DNA of 64,000 nucleotides. It comes from Allostella sp. ATCC 35155 (GTDB taxonomy: Bacteria > Pseudomonadota > Alphaproteobacteria > ATCC43930 > Allostellaceae). This document shows, in pieces, positions 53,863 to 61,436 of this stretch. The stretch spans positions 4,398,001 to 4,462,000 of the forward strand of contig AP019701.1 of NCBI GenBank assembly GCA_006738865.1, read 5' to 3'. The translations under genes were made by a program, and so were the position numbers. The notes under the pieces were generated by a model, which saw only the letters and a program-made list of their open reading frames with translations, did not search any database and was not told where the DNA came from. The first letter of the stretch is position 1. Every line of letters begins with the position of its first letter.

Positions 53863-55557
53863 TCAGATCTTCGGGCGATCCGGCCAGAACCGCACATTGG
53901 CACGGGCGAGGCCGCCCGCAACCCCGACCGGGGTGCCGTCGGCCCGCCAGCAGGCGGCCCCCGTCATCGCGCCATCGGGGCCGAAGGCGATCGCATTCAT
54001 GCCGCCGGCGACGTGCGGCATCGCCGCCACCTCGTGGCCGCGGGCGGCCAGCGCCGCGCGCACCGCCTCCGGCACCGCGTCCTCGACCTCGACGGCGGCG
54101 CCTTGCGTCCACAGGCGCGGCGCCTCGACCGCCTCCTGCAGGCTCATGCCGTGGTCGACGAGGTTGACCACGGCCTGCATGGCCGAGCCGAAGATGCGCA
54201 GCCCCCCCGGCAGCCCCAGCGCGAAGGCGGGCTTGCCGTCCTTCAGCACGATCAGCGGCGACATCGAGCTGGTCACGCGCTTGCCGGGCGCGATCGACTG
54301 GGTGAAGCCCGGATGCGGGTCGAAGAGGTACATGTAGTTGTTGGGGATGATGCCGGTGCCAGGCACCACGAAGCGGGCGCCGAAGAGGCTGTTGATCGTC
54401 TGGGTCGAGCAGACGACGTTGCCGTCGCCGTCGGCGACCGTCAGGTGCGTGGTGTTGGCCGATTCGCCGGTCGGCTGCACGCCGGCCGTCCAGGTGCGCG
54501 CCCGGGCACGGTCGATCAGCGCCCGCCGCTCGTCGGCATAGGCCTTGTCGGTGAGGCGGGCGACCGGCACCGGAGTGAAGGCCGGATCGGCCGTCGCGGC
54601 CTTGCGGTCGGCGAAGGCGATCTTCAGCGCCTCCGCCAGCAGGTGCAGCGTCTCCACCGTGCCGAAGCCGAGTGCCCGGATGTCGAAGCCCTCCAGGATG
54701 TTCAGCATCTGGACGATGTGGGCGCCGCCGGAGGATGGCGGCGGCGGCCCGATCACCTCGAAGCCGCGATAGGTGCCGCGCACCGGCTGGCGCTCGATCG
54801 TGGCGTAGTTCGCCAGGTCGGCGAGCGACAGCAGCCCGCCCGCGCGGGCGAAGTGGTCGGCGATCTGCCGGCCGATGGCGCCGCCATAGACGACCCCGGG
54901 CCCTTCCTTGGCGATGGTCCGCAGGGTCTCGGCATAGTCCCCCATGACGAGGCGGGTACCGGCCTTGATCGGCGAGCCGCCGGGCAGGAACAGCTTGGCG
55001 ATTTCCGGATCGCGGGCGAGGTCGGCCGCCGCGTCGGACGCGCATTCCCAGAGATAGGGGGTGGTGCGGAAGCCGCGCGCGGCGTGGCGGATCGCCGGCT
55101 CCATGACGTCGGCCAGCGGCATCGTCCCGAACCGCGCCAGCGTCTCGCACCAGGCCATGAGATTGCCCGGCACGCAGACCGCCTTGGGGCCCAGCGCATT
55201 CTCGCGCCCCTCGGTGTCGAGATAGTTGGGCAATGTGTCGGACACCGGCCGGTACATGTCGGGCGTGGCCGCGGCCGGCGCGTAGGCCTGGCCGTCGATC
55301 ACCCGGTGGCTGCCGTCGGCGAGGCGGATATGGGCCATGCCGCCGCCGAGGATGCCGACCATCATCGGCTCGACCACCGAGAGGGTGAAGAAGCCGGCGA
55401 TGGCGGCGTCGACCGCATTGCCGCCGGCCGACAGCATCTCGGCACCGGCCGCGGAGGCCAGCGGGTGATTGGTCACGACCATGCCGCGGCTGCCGGAGGC
55501 CGGCCGCTTCTCGCAGGCGAAACTGGTCCCGGCGCGGCTGCGCCATCCGTCGGTCAT
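53863..55557 (-). CDS. Gamma-glutamyltransferase family protein
   Basis: The 564-residue protein is an Ntn hydrolase that matures by self-cleavage before Thr369 in ESANTTHLTVADGDGN, the nucleophile of the small subunit. MVVTNHPLASAAGAEMLSAG is the N-terminal signature, and SMSPLIVLKDGKPAFALGLP followed by GGLRIFGSAM is the conserved C-terminal region. No signal peptide is visible, unlike many periplasmic homologues, so it is probably cytoplasmic. Substrates may be glutathione or another gamma-glutamyl or cephalosporin-like amide. It lies 24 bases after the aldehyde dehydrogenase gene. Confidence 0.9.
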   Translation of the reverse strand: MTDGWRSRAGTSFACEKRPASGSRGMVVTNHPLASAAGAEMLSAGGNAVDAAIAGFFTLSVVEPMMVGILGGGMAHIRLADGSHRVIDGQAYAPAAATPDMYRPVSDTLPNYLDTEGRENALGPKAVCVPGNLMAWCETLARFGTMPLADVMEPAIRHAARGFRTTPYLWECASDAAADLARDPEIAKLFLPGGSPIKAGTRLVMGDYAETLRTIAKEGPGVVYGGAIGRQIADHFARAGGLLSLADLANYATIERQPVRGTYRGFEVIGPPPPSSGGAHIVQMLNILEGFDIRALGFGTVETLHLLAEALKIAFADRKAATADPAFTPVPVARLTDKAYADERRALIDRARARTWTAGVQPTGESANTTHLTVADGDGNVVCSTQTINSLFGARFVVPGTGIIPNNYMYLFDPHPGFTQSIAPGKRVTSSMSPLIVLKDGKPAFALGLPGGLRIFGSAMQAVVNLVDHGMSLQEAVEAPRLWTQGAAVEVEDAVPEAVRAALAARGHEVAAMPHVAGGMNAIAFGPDGAMTGAACWRADGTPVGVAGGLARANVRFWPDRPKI

Positions 55558-55581
55558 GGCTCGGTCTCTCGTGCTGGAGGA

Positions 55582-56970
55582 TCAGGAAGGCAGGCGGAAA
55601 TGGAAGGACTTGGGCCGGGTCAGTTGCTCGTAGCCGACGGCGGACAGCGTGCAGCCGCGGCCGGATTCCTTGACGCCGGTCCAGGCCAGCGCCGGATCGA
55701 GGTAGTCGCAACGGTTCATGAAGACGGTGCCCGTCTCGATGCCGTCGCCGATGCGCGCCGCAGATCCCGCATCGCGGGTGAAGACGGCCGCGGTCAGGCC
55801 GTAGCGGCTGTCGTTCATCCGGCGCAGCGCCTCGGCATCGTCGGCCACCTTCATGATGCCGACGACGGGACCGAACGTCTCCTCGCTCATCACCCGCATC
55901 GAATGATCGACATCGACCAGGATCTGCGGCGCGAGGTAGGGGCTGCCGGTGCGGTCGGCGGCAAAGCCCGCGGGATCGATCAGGGCGCGGGCACCCTGCG
56001 CCACGGCTTCAGCCGTCTGCGCCCGCACGAAGTCCGCGGCCGCGGTGCGGACCATCGGCCCGAGGTTGGTCGCAGCGTCCGTCGGGTTGCCCAGCTTGTA
56101 TTGCCGGGTCAGGGCGACGGCGGCCTCGACGAAGCGCTCATAGACCGGAGCCGCGACATAGATGCGTTCGATGCCGCAGCAGGACTGGCCGGAGTTGAAG
56201 AAGGCGCCATCGACCAGCGTCTCGACGGCATGGTCGAGATCGGCGTCGGCGCGGACATAGGCCGGGTCCTTGCCGCCCAGTTCCAGCCCGGCGCCGACGA
56301 AACGGTCGGCGAGCGCGCGCTGGACCGCGGCACCGCCGGCGACCGAGCCGGTGAAGCAGACGAAGGCGACGCGCGCGTCGCGGATCATCCGCTCGGTGTC
56401 GCCATGCGAGAGATGCAGGTGCTGGAAGACCCCGTCCGGCAGCCCGGCCGCCCGCATCGCCGCGGCATAGCGCTCGGCGACCAGCGGGGTCTGGTGGGAA
56501 TGCTTGAGGATGACCGGGTTGCCCGCGGCGAGCGCCGGGATCACCGCGTTGACCGAGGTCAGATAGGGATAGTTCCAGGGCGCGACGACGAAGACGGGGC
56601 CGAGCGGCTCGCGGCGGATCCAGCGGTCGAAGCCGGGTTTCACGGCGGGGCGGATGTCGGCCAGCGCGGTCGGCGCGATCTCCAGCATGAAGCGCGCCCG
56701 CTCCTCGAAGCCGCGCAGCTCGCCCGGGCTCTGGCCGATCGGGCGGCCCATCTGCCAGGTCAGCTCCTCGGCCGCACCGTCGCGGCCGGCGAGCAGCGCA
56801 TCGACCGCCGCCGACAGCAGCGCGATACGGCGGTCGAGCGGGGTCGCCTTCCAGGAAGCGGCGGCCCGCGCGGCCGCGGCGAGCGCCGCCTCGATCTCCG
56901 CCGCGCCGCCGAGCGGACGCTCGCAATAGACCCGGCCGTCGACCGGACTGATCGTCTTCTGGATCGCCAC
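55582..56970 (-). CDS. NAD(P)-dependent aldehyde dehydrogenase
   Basis: The 462-residue enzyme oxidises an aldehyde to its acid. Glu230 (LELGGKDPAY) and the nucleophile Cys264 (FFNSGQSCCGIERIYV) are present, as is the nucleotide-binding VVAPWNYPYLTSVNAVIPAL region with Lys156 (ILKHSHQTPL). The start is GTG 56970 behind a GGGGTGGGGAACAG leader. Neighbouring gamma-glutamyltransferase suggests gamma-glutamyl-aldehyde or amine catabolism, but the substrate is inferred only from context. Confidence 0.9.
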   Translation of the reverse strand: MAIQKTISPVDGRVYCERPLGGAAEIEAALAAAARAAASWKATPLDRRIALLSAAVDALLAGRDGAAEELTWQMGRPIGQSPGELRGFEERARFMLEIAPTALADIRPAVKPGFDRWIRREPLGPVFVVAPWNYPYLTSVNAVIPALAAGNPVILKHSHQTPLVAERYAAAMRAAGLPDGVFQHLHLSHGDTERMIRDARVAFVCFTGSVAGGAAVQRALADRFVGAGLELGGKDPAYVRADADLDHAVETLVDGAFFNSGQSCCGIERIYVAAPVYERFVEAAVALTRQYKLGNPTDAATNLGPMVRTAAADFVRAQTAEAVAQGARALIDPAGFAADRTGSPYLAPQILVDVDHSMRVMSEETFGPVVGIMKVADDAEALRRMNDSRYGLTAAVFTRDAGSAARIGDGIETGTVFMNRCDYLDPALAWTGVKESGRGCTLSAVGYEQLTRPKSFHFRLPS

Positions 56971-57008
56971 CTGTTCCCCACCCCCGCGAAACTCCGCGGG
57001 GCGGGATG

Positions 57009-57902
57009 TTAGTGGACGCGTGCCCGCCGCACCATCCGGAACAGGCCGCGCGCCGCAGCGGCCGTCGCCAGCGCCAGCCCGCCGAAGAGGACGTACCACG
57101 CCGGCCGGAACTCGTACTCGAAGTCGAGGTTGGCACGCAGCACCATCGTCGCATCCGCGCCGGTGGCGAGGTGGATCCAGGTGGCTTCGCCCAGCGCGGT
57201 GCCGAGCGCGACCAGCAGCGACAGCAGGGCCAGCCGCAACGGCGACCGCCCGATCTCAAGACGGCCCGACGAGGCCCGCCACAGCATCAGCCAGGCGTAG
57301 GCCGCACCCAGAAGGGTCGGCTCGAACTCGGGCAGCTTGAACTGCATCGACTGATGCAGGATCGCGAGCGCGCCGATCAGGTAGACGGAGCGGTGGAGCA
57401 TCCGCCAGCGCCGGCCGCCCAGCCGCTTGATCATTGCGTCGGTCGAGGTGGCCGCCAGCGCCGTCAGCAGGGAGAGGCCGACGAAGCCGATCGTCAGGTA
57501 GGTGCGCAGCACGATCTCGCCGGCGACGCGGGCGAGATCGAACTTCTGGTCGAGGACATAGGCACAGAGATGAAGGGCGAGGTAGACGAAGGCCGCGACG
57601 CCGACCATGCGGCGGAGCTGCAGGATCGCGGCCCAGTCGAGGATGCGGCGGAACGGCGTGACCGCCAGCGACAGGATCAGGATACGGATGCCCCAGGCCC
57701 CCGTCTCCTCGATCAGATACTCGGTCGCCAGCGCCGAGTAGCGCCCCATCGCCAGGCTGGCCAGGATCCAGACGCCCGGCAGGACGAGCAGGACCAGGGT
57801 GGCCGCCTTGAGCGGGGAGAACCGGCCGGCACGGTCGCGCCAGGGCATGGCCGGCAGGCGGAAGGCGGTTCGGGCGGCGACGGCGGCTTGCGGGCGGCTC
57901 AT
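57009..57902 (-). CDS. msrQ: MsrQ-like haem-binding membrane subunit (methionine sulfoxide reductase system)
   Basis: The 297-residue protein resembles MsrQ, the haem b membrane protein that supplies electrons to the periplasmic methionine sulfoxide reductase MsrP. It has about six to seven hydrophobic segments; LRRMVGVAAFVYLALHLCAY near residue 100 and RRWRMLHRSVYLIGALAILHQSM in the following part hold the haem-ligating His residues. It is longer than minimal MsrQ, with a C-terminal extra pair of helices. MsrP is not in the window. ATG 57902 was chosen; the longer frame adds poorly conserved residues. Confidence 0.8.
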   Translation of the reverse strand: MSRPQAAVAARTAFRLPAMPWRDRAGRFSPLKAATLVLLVLPGVWILASLAMGRYSALATEYLIEETGAWGIRILILSLAVTPFRRILDWAAILQLRRMVGVAAFVYLALHLCAYVLDQKFDLARVAGEIVLRTYLTIGFVGLSLLTALAATSTDAMIKRLGGRRWRMLHRSVYLIGALAILHQSMQFKLPEFEPTLLGAAYAWLMLWRASSGRLEIGRSPLRLALLSLLVALGTALGEATWIHLATGADATMVLRANLDFEYEFRPAWYVLFGGLALATAAAARGLFRMVRRARVH

Positions 57903-57950
57903 GGCTGCCTTTCTAACCGCAGCCGGCCCGACCCCGCACGTCACGGCCGT

Positions 57951-58844
57951 TCACGATTCCGTCGACGCCTCCGCCCAGGGTGCGACGTCGACGCCGACCT
58001 CGATGGTGTGGTCCCGCCCGCCGACCACGACGCCGTTGATCGGCGCGACATCGCCATAGTCCCGCCCCCAGGCGACGGTGACGTGGCCGGTGCCGGGCAG
58101 CACGTCGTTGGTCGGATCGAGATCGACCCAGCCATAGGGCGGGCACCAGGCGGCGAACCAGGCATGGCTGGCATCGGCGCCGACGAGCCGCGGCATCCCC
58201 GGCGGCGGCATCGTCAGGAGATAGCCGCTGACATAGCGCGCCGGAATGCCGATCGCGCGCAGGCAGGCGATGCCGACATGCGCCAGATCCTGGCAGACCC
58301 CGGCGCGGATCTCGAACACGCGGTCGACCGGCGTCGTCGCATCGGTGACGGTCGTGTCGTAGCGGAAATCGGCATGGATGCGGCCCATCAGGTCGATGGC
58401 ACCCGCCAGCACCGGCCGGGCGGGCGGAAAGCTGGCCAGCGCATAGGCCGAGAGATCGAGGGCGGGCTGCACGAGCGGCGAATCGAAGAGGAATTCGACA
58501 GCTTCGGCGGCATCCGGACCGTCGGGCTGCTCCAGGGCCGCGCGCACCGCCTCCCAGGGGACGGACCGGGCGGCATCGTGCGGCGGCCGGGCGGCCTCGG
58601 TGACGCGGCTTTCGGCCAGGATCTCGAGCATCGTGTGCGGGTCCTCGAGCGTCACCCATTCCGCCAGGTTGCCGAAGGCGTCGAGCCGCTCGGTCCGGCG
58701 GGTCGGCGGCGGCGTGATCGCGATGTGGGTCCCGACCACCGTCTGCCGCGGCGTGGCGCGCGGCGCCAGATGCAGCAGATGCTGCGACTGTGCCACCGGC
58801 TGGAGGTAGTGGTAGGTCGTGCGGTGGCGGACCCGGTACTCCAT
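57951..58844 (-). CDS. Transglutaminase-like cysteine protease family protein
   Basis: The 297-residue protein has an N-terminal beta domain (EYRVRHRTTYHYLQPVAQSQ) and a transglutaminase core with catalytic Cys in EIRAGVCQDLAHVGIACLRA, His in GADASHAWFAAWCP and Asp in YGWVDLDPTND. ATG 58844 shares one base with the stop codon of the ATP-grasp gene upstream (TGATG); a GTG 3 bases earlier is possible. Genes of this type almost always accompany circularly permuted ATP-grasp and alpha-E genes. It is thought to act as a peptidase on peptide-tagged products. Confidence 0.9.
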   Translation of the reverse strand: MEYRVRHRTTYHYLQPVAQSQHLLHLAPRATPRQTVVGTHIAITPPPTRRTERLDAFGNLAEWVTLEDPHTMLEILAESRVTEAARPPHDAARSVPWEAVRAALEQPDGPDAAEAVEFLFDSPLVQPALDLSAYALASFPPARPVLAGAIDLMGRIHADFRYDTTVTDATTPVDRVFEIRAGVCQDLAHVGIACLRAIGIPARYVSGYLLTMPPPGMPRLVGADASHAWFAAWCPPYGWVDLDPTNDVLPGTGHVTVAWGRDYGDVAPINGVVVGGRDHTIEVGVDVAPWAEASTES

Positions 58845-61366
58845 CACCCGCCCTCGCGGCGCGGCGCCGAGCCCGTCCGCCGCCGCAGCGAGGGACGGAA
58901 GTAGCGGTCGGCCAGGGCGTCCGAAAGGCCGTAGAGCGTGCCGGCCACCGCGTCCGACAGGCCGCCGACGCCCCCCGGCCGCGTCAGCAGCGCCGGATCG
59001 GTCCGGCGCAGACGGACCAGCAGCGCGACCATGTCGTTCTCGACCACCAGCTGTTCGCGCAGTTCGTTCAGGTGGCGCGCCAGCGTCGCGACCTGGTGCG
59101 CGGCCGAACGCGGGTTGCTCTCGTCGAGAAGCAGCAGGTCGAGCACCGGGGCGGGCTGAAACGTGCCGAGATAGCGGAAGCGGTAGGTCATGGCGCTGTC
59201 GGCGATCTCGAGTGCCATCTGCATCCGTTCGATCGCGCGCTCGTCCGGCTCGCCGACGAGCTGGCGGGCGACCCAGGTGGCACCGACGCCGCGCTCGATG
59301 CGCCGGCCGAAATCGAGGAAGAGCCAGTTCGGCCCGCGCGTCATGTTCTCCGCCGACAGGCCGGCCAGCGCCGCCGTCCGGCGCACCAGCATGTCGAGCC
59401 GCGCCGCCAGGTCGGCGAGATCCGTCGCCGCCTCGTCCTCTTCCTCGGTCAGCGCCAGGATGCTGCGCCAGTGATCGAGGGACAGGCGATCACGCACCGA
59501 CCAGGCGGTCCGCCGGACGCCGGCCAGCGTCCGGGCGAGACCGTGCGGTTGGTTACGGTCAGCCGCCAGCGCCAGCATCTCGCGCGCCAGCGCAGCGCCG
59601 TCGCCGGCCTCCGCCGCCGCTGCTGCCGCCTCGCTCGCCTGCGCATAGGGAACGAAGAGCCGCCGCGCCAGGTCGGGCGCGCCGCCGGCGTCGGGTCCGG
59701 CATCGTCGCCGAGGCGCCGCACGACCGCCCGGATCGTCCGCGCCAGCGCCTCCGCCCGCTCGGCATAGCGCCCGAGCCAGAGCAGGTTGTCGAGGGCCCG
59801 GCTCGGCGGCTCGTCGCCGCCCCGGCGGATGGTCAGCGGCTCCGACTGCGAGCGCAGCAGGGTGAAGCGCTCGCCCTGCGGGCGGCCCGAGGCGACCCAG
59901 ACGTCCTTGCTGGCCGCGCCCGACTGCATCGACAGGGTGGCGCGCTCGCCGTCGCCCTGGCCGACCCGCGCCAGACCGCCCGGCAGCACGACGTAGCCCG
60001 CGGGCGTCCAGGCGGCAAAGACCCGCAGCGCCACGGGACGCGGCACCAGCCGCCCCTCGACGAGCGCCGGTGCGAGGCAGGGCGGCATCACCTCCTGGAC
60101 GGCCAGGGTCGCGCCGCGCCGTTCCATCAGCCGTGCCAGCCGGCCGCGGTCGCCGCGGTCCATCTCGATGCCGAGGCGCGCGTTCGATCCGCGGGCGAAG
60201 AGCGGCACCGAATCGAATGCGTCGCGGACGACGGAGCGGTCCAGCGCCGCCAGTGCCGCCCGGCGGCCGGCGGCGGTGCCACACCAGTGGGTCCGCACCC
60301 CCGGCAGGCGAAGCTCCTCCCCCAGCAGCGTCCGGCACAGGTCGGGCAGGAAGGCCGCCATCGCCGGCCCTTCGACCACGGCGCCGCCGAGCGGGTTGGC
60401 CAGCACGACCCGGCCGGCCCGCGCGGCCTCGACGAGGCCCGGCACGCCGAGGGAGGAATCGGCCTTCAGTTCGAGCGGATCGGCAAAGAGGGAATCGACG
60501 CGGCGCATGACGAGGTCGGCCCGCCGCAGCCCGCCCAGGGTCTTCAGGTAGACGTCGCCGTCATGGACGGTCAGGTCGTCGCCCTCGACCAGCGCCAGCC
60601 CGAGATAGTGTGCAAGGAAGGCGTGCTCGAAATAGGCCTCGTTGTGCGGCCCCGGCGACAGCAACACGCCCCGTGCCCGGCCCGACGGCAGCAACGTGGC
60701 GAGCGCATCCTTCATCGCCTGGAAGAAGGCGGCGAGCCGCACGACGTGGCCGTCGCGGAACGGGTCGGCGAAGGCCTGGCTGACGACGATGCGGTTCTCG
60801 AGCGCATAGCCCATGCCGCTCGGCGCCTCGACCCGGTCGGCGAGCACGGTCCAGGTTCCGTCCGGCCCGCAGGTGAGGTCGGCCGCATAGACCAGGACAT
60901 GGACGCCGCCCGGCGGCCGGACCCCGATCAGCGGGCGCAGGAACTGCGGATGCCCGGCCGGCAGGTGCGGTGGCAGGCGCCCCGTCTCCAGCAGCCGGCG
61001 CGGGCCGTAGATGTCGGCCAGCACGGCATCGGCCAGCCGGGCGCGCTGCACGATGCCGGCCTCGATCGTGGCCCATTCCTGCCCATCGAGGATGAACGGC
61101 AGAGTGTCGAGATCCCAGGGCCGGGCGGCACCGCCCGCATCGTCATAGACGTTGTAGGTGACGCCGTTGTCGCGGATCTGCCGGCGGACGGCGCGGTGGC
61201 GATGCTCCAGTTCCGGCCCGTCGATCCGGGCGAGCTCGTCGAGCAACGGCCGCCAGTGCGGACGCACCGACCCGTCGGCGGCGAGCATGGCGTCGTGGCG
61301 TCCGGCCGATCGCGGATAGTCCGCGAGGATGCCCGCGCCCGCCGCCGACGTCAGGACCGGATCCAT
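58844..61366 (-). CDS. Circularly permuted type 2 ATP-grasp protein fused to an alpha-E domain
   Basis: The 840-residue protein joins two proteins usually encoded separately. The first 480 residues are a circularly permuted ATP-grasp ligase: DNGVTYNVYDDAGGAARPWD, then VLSPGPHNEAYFEHAFLAHY, LVEGDDLTVHDGDVYLKTLG and LVMRRVDSLFADPLELKADS, with AGRVVLANPLGGAVVEGPAM. From about residue 520 an alpha-E helical domain follows (RALDNLLWLGRYAERAEALA up to the C-terminus, including ENMTRGPNWLFLDFGRRIER). Peptide-bond formation is the predicted activity. It overlaps the transglutaminase gene by one base. Confidence 0.92.
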   Translation of the reverse strand: MDPVLTSAAGAGILADYPRSAGRHDAMLAADGSVRPHWRPLLDELARIDGPELEHRHRAVRRQIRDNGVTYNVYDDAGGAARPWDLDTLPFILDGQEWATIEAGIVQRARLADAVLADIYGPRRLLETGRLPPHLPAGHPQFLRPLIGVRPPGGVHVLVYAADLTCGPDGTWTVLADRVEAPSGMGYALENRIVVSQAFADPFRDGHVVRLAAFFQAMKDALATLLPSGRARGVLLSPGPHNEAYFEHAFLAHYLGLALVEGDDLTVHDGDVYLKTLGGLRRADLVMRRVDSLFADPLELKADSSLGVPGLVEAARAGRVVLANPLGGAVVEGPAMAAFLPDLCRTLLGEELRLPGVRTHWCGTAAGRRAALAALDRSVVRDAFDSVPLFARGSNARLGIEMDRGDRGRLARLMERRGATLAVQEVMPPCLAPALVEGRLVPRPVALRVFAAWTPAGYVVLPGGLARVGQGDGERATLSMQSGAASKDVWVASGRPQGERFTLLRSQSEPLTIRRGGDEPPSRALDNLLWLGRYAERAEALARTIRAVVRRLGDDAGPDAGGAPDLARRLFVPYAQASEAAAAAAEAGDGAALAREMLALAADRNQPHGLARTLAGVRRTAWSVRDRLSLDHWRSILALTEEEDEAATDLADLAARLDMLVRRTAALAGLSAENMTRGPNWLFLDFGRRIERGVGATWVARQLVGEPDERAIERMQMALEIADSAMTYRFRYLGTFQPAPVLDLLLLDESNPRSAAHQVATLARHLNELREQLVVENDMVALLVRLRRTDPALLTRPGGVGGLSDAVAGTLYGLSDALADRYFRPSLRRRTGSAPRREGG

Positions 61367-61436
61367 GCGACCGCTGGCGCAGCGCCGGTCGGGGGCGCCC
61401 GGCAGGCAGGCATGGGAACGAGGGTCGCCATCGGGT